Positions 5,261-5,396 of a stretch of 5,396 bases of DNA are shown in pieces. The notes beneath the pieces were generated by a model. It was not told the DNA's origin. It made no database searches and was given only the letters and a program-made list of their open reading frames with translations. Made by a program: the position numbers and the translations under genes. Source of the stretch: Dehalococcoidia bacterium. Lineage in GTDB: Bacteria > Chloroflexota > Dehalococcoidia > E44-bin15. The DNA lies in the NCBI GenBank assembly GCA_030619615.1, contig JAUXBC010000054.1:1-5396 (forward strand). Direction: 5' to 3'. How positions within the stretch are numbered: the stretch's first letter is position 1; every line of letters starts with the position of its first letter.

Positions 5261-5270
5261 AGGAGGGATG
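5238..5270 (+). repeat. Three tandem copies of an 11-nt purine unit carrying Shine-Dalgarno sequences
   Basis: The units are GAGGAGGGATA (5238-5248), GAGGAGAGATA (5249-5259) and GAGGAGGGATG (5260-5270). They encode the tail and stop of the DUF2061 protein. The last unit supplies AGGAGGG (5261-5267), about 8 nt before ATG 5276 of the next gene. The string GGATAGAGGAG (5244-5254) also occurs before copy 1 (4642-4652), so the repeat probably grew from the ribosome site that accompanied the duplicated gene. Confidence 0.8.
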
Positions 5271-5275
5271 AGTAA

Positions 5276-5377
5276 ATGAGATTTGAAACATCGGCCATCC
5301 ATTCCGGGAGGGAACCGGACCCCACGACCGGTGCCCTGGCGACACCGATCTACGCGACATCGACCTTTGTCTTCCAG
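5276..5377 (+). repeat. Direct repeat, unit 2: start of the trans-sulfuration gene
   Basis: Partner of 4660-4761, same orientation, gap-free alignment with about 83% identity. The two ribosome sites upstream share GATAGAGGAG, so the related region reaches a little above the ATG, though the spacing between site and ATG differs (7 nt in copy 1, 10 nt in copy 2). Confidence 0.85.
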
Positions 5378-5396
5378 GATGTGGGTGTAACGAGGG
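5276..5396 (+). CDS. Trans-sulfuration PLP enzyme (cystathionine gamma-synthase/lyase family), 5' part (copy 2)
   Basis: Forty codons are visible before the right edge. They read MRFETSAIHSGREPDP, then ATPIYATSTFVFQDVGVTRG, the standard start of the Cys/Met-metabolism PLP-dependent family (MetB, MetC, MccB, MetY). The usual Pro is present in PIY, unlike copy 1, and the match continues past the point where copy 1 breaks, so this is the likely functional gene. Beside cysE and cysK it would move sulfur between cysteine and homocysteine/methionine. The exact reaction (cystathionine synthase, cystathionine lyase or O-acetylhomoserine sulfhydrylase) cannot be told from the N-terminus. ATG 5276 has AGGAGGG at 5261-5267 as ribosome site. 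GC returns to about 63% (5281-5340), in sharp contrast to the preceding two genes. Confidence 0.88.
   Translation, partial: MRFETSAIHSGREPDPTTGALATPIYATSTFVFQDVGVTR

Noticed and set aside
5268..5279. Three-codon frame (ATG AGT AAA TGA) overlapping the ATG of copy 2
   Set aside because: The AGGAGGG touches its ATG with no spacing, so it is better placed for ATG 5276. The mini-frame is probably chance.
4660..5396. Insertion sequence or transposon explaining the duplicated segment
   Set aside because: No transposase, terminal inverted repeats or short target-site duplication could be found. The flanking repeat is diverged coding sequence.

Overview
The window is dense, bacterial, almost entirely plus-strand coding DNA with two functional blocks. 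No taxonomic marker is present. The small-PurL ending in PLRW, the order purL-purQ and the moderate GC would fit a Chloroflexota/Dehalococcoidia-like or similar environmental anaerobe, but this is only a weak inference.

Block 1 (1-1817) is the end of a purine operon: the 3' end of purL, complete purQ, and a GC-richer alpha/beta hydrolase 13 nt behind purQ. A bulged hairpin overlaps the hydrolase stop codon, and about 200 nt of non-coding DNA follows.

Block 2 (2019-5396, open at the right edge) is a cysteine/sulfur operon. It opens with a near-consensus promoter (TTGACA-17-TATTAT) and a possible operator. The gene order is: an Rrf2-family regulator with an IscR-like cysteine triad; a stand-alone CBS-pair protein; cysK; cysE (TTG start, C-terminal Ile); and then a trans-sulfuration PLP enzyme. 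CysE makes O-acetylserine, CysK converts it to cysteine, and the trans-sulfuration enzyme would exchange sulfur between cysteine and homocysteine/methionine. The Rrf2 and CBS proteins are plausible sensors of sulfur or nucleotide state.

The most unusual part is 4660-5396. The 5' end of the trans-sulfuration gene occurs twice. Copy 1 overlaps the end of cysE but stops after 43 codons. Its reading runs straight into an AT-rich (about 32-37% GC) pair of small genes: a TusA-like sulfur carrier whose N-terminus looks lost or frameshifted, and a DUF2061 membrane protein. A three-unit 11-nt purine repeat carrying Shine-Dalgarno sequences follows, and then copy 2 of the trans-sulfuration gene starts and runs off the window. 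The copies are about 83% identical over 102 nt, with mostly synonymous differences. This points to recombination or deletion between diverged paralogs, or insertion of a sulfur-carrier cassette, rather than a fresh tandem duplication. A metagenome assembly chimera cannot be excluded.
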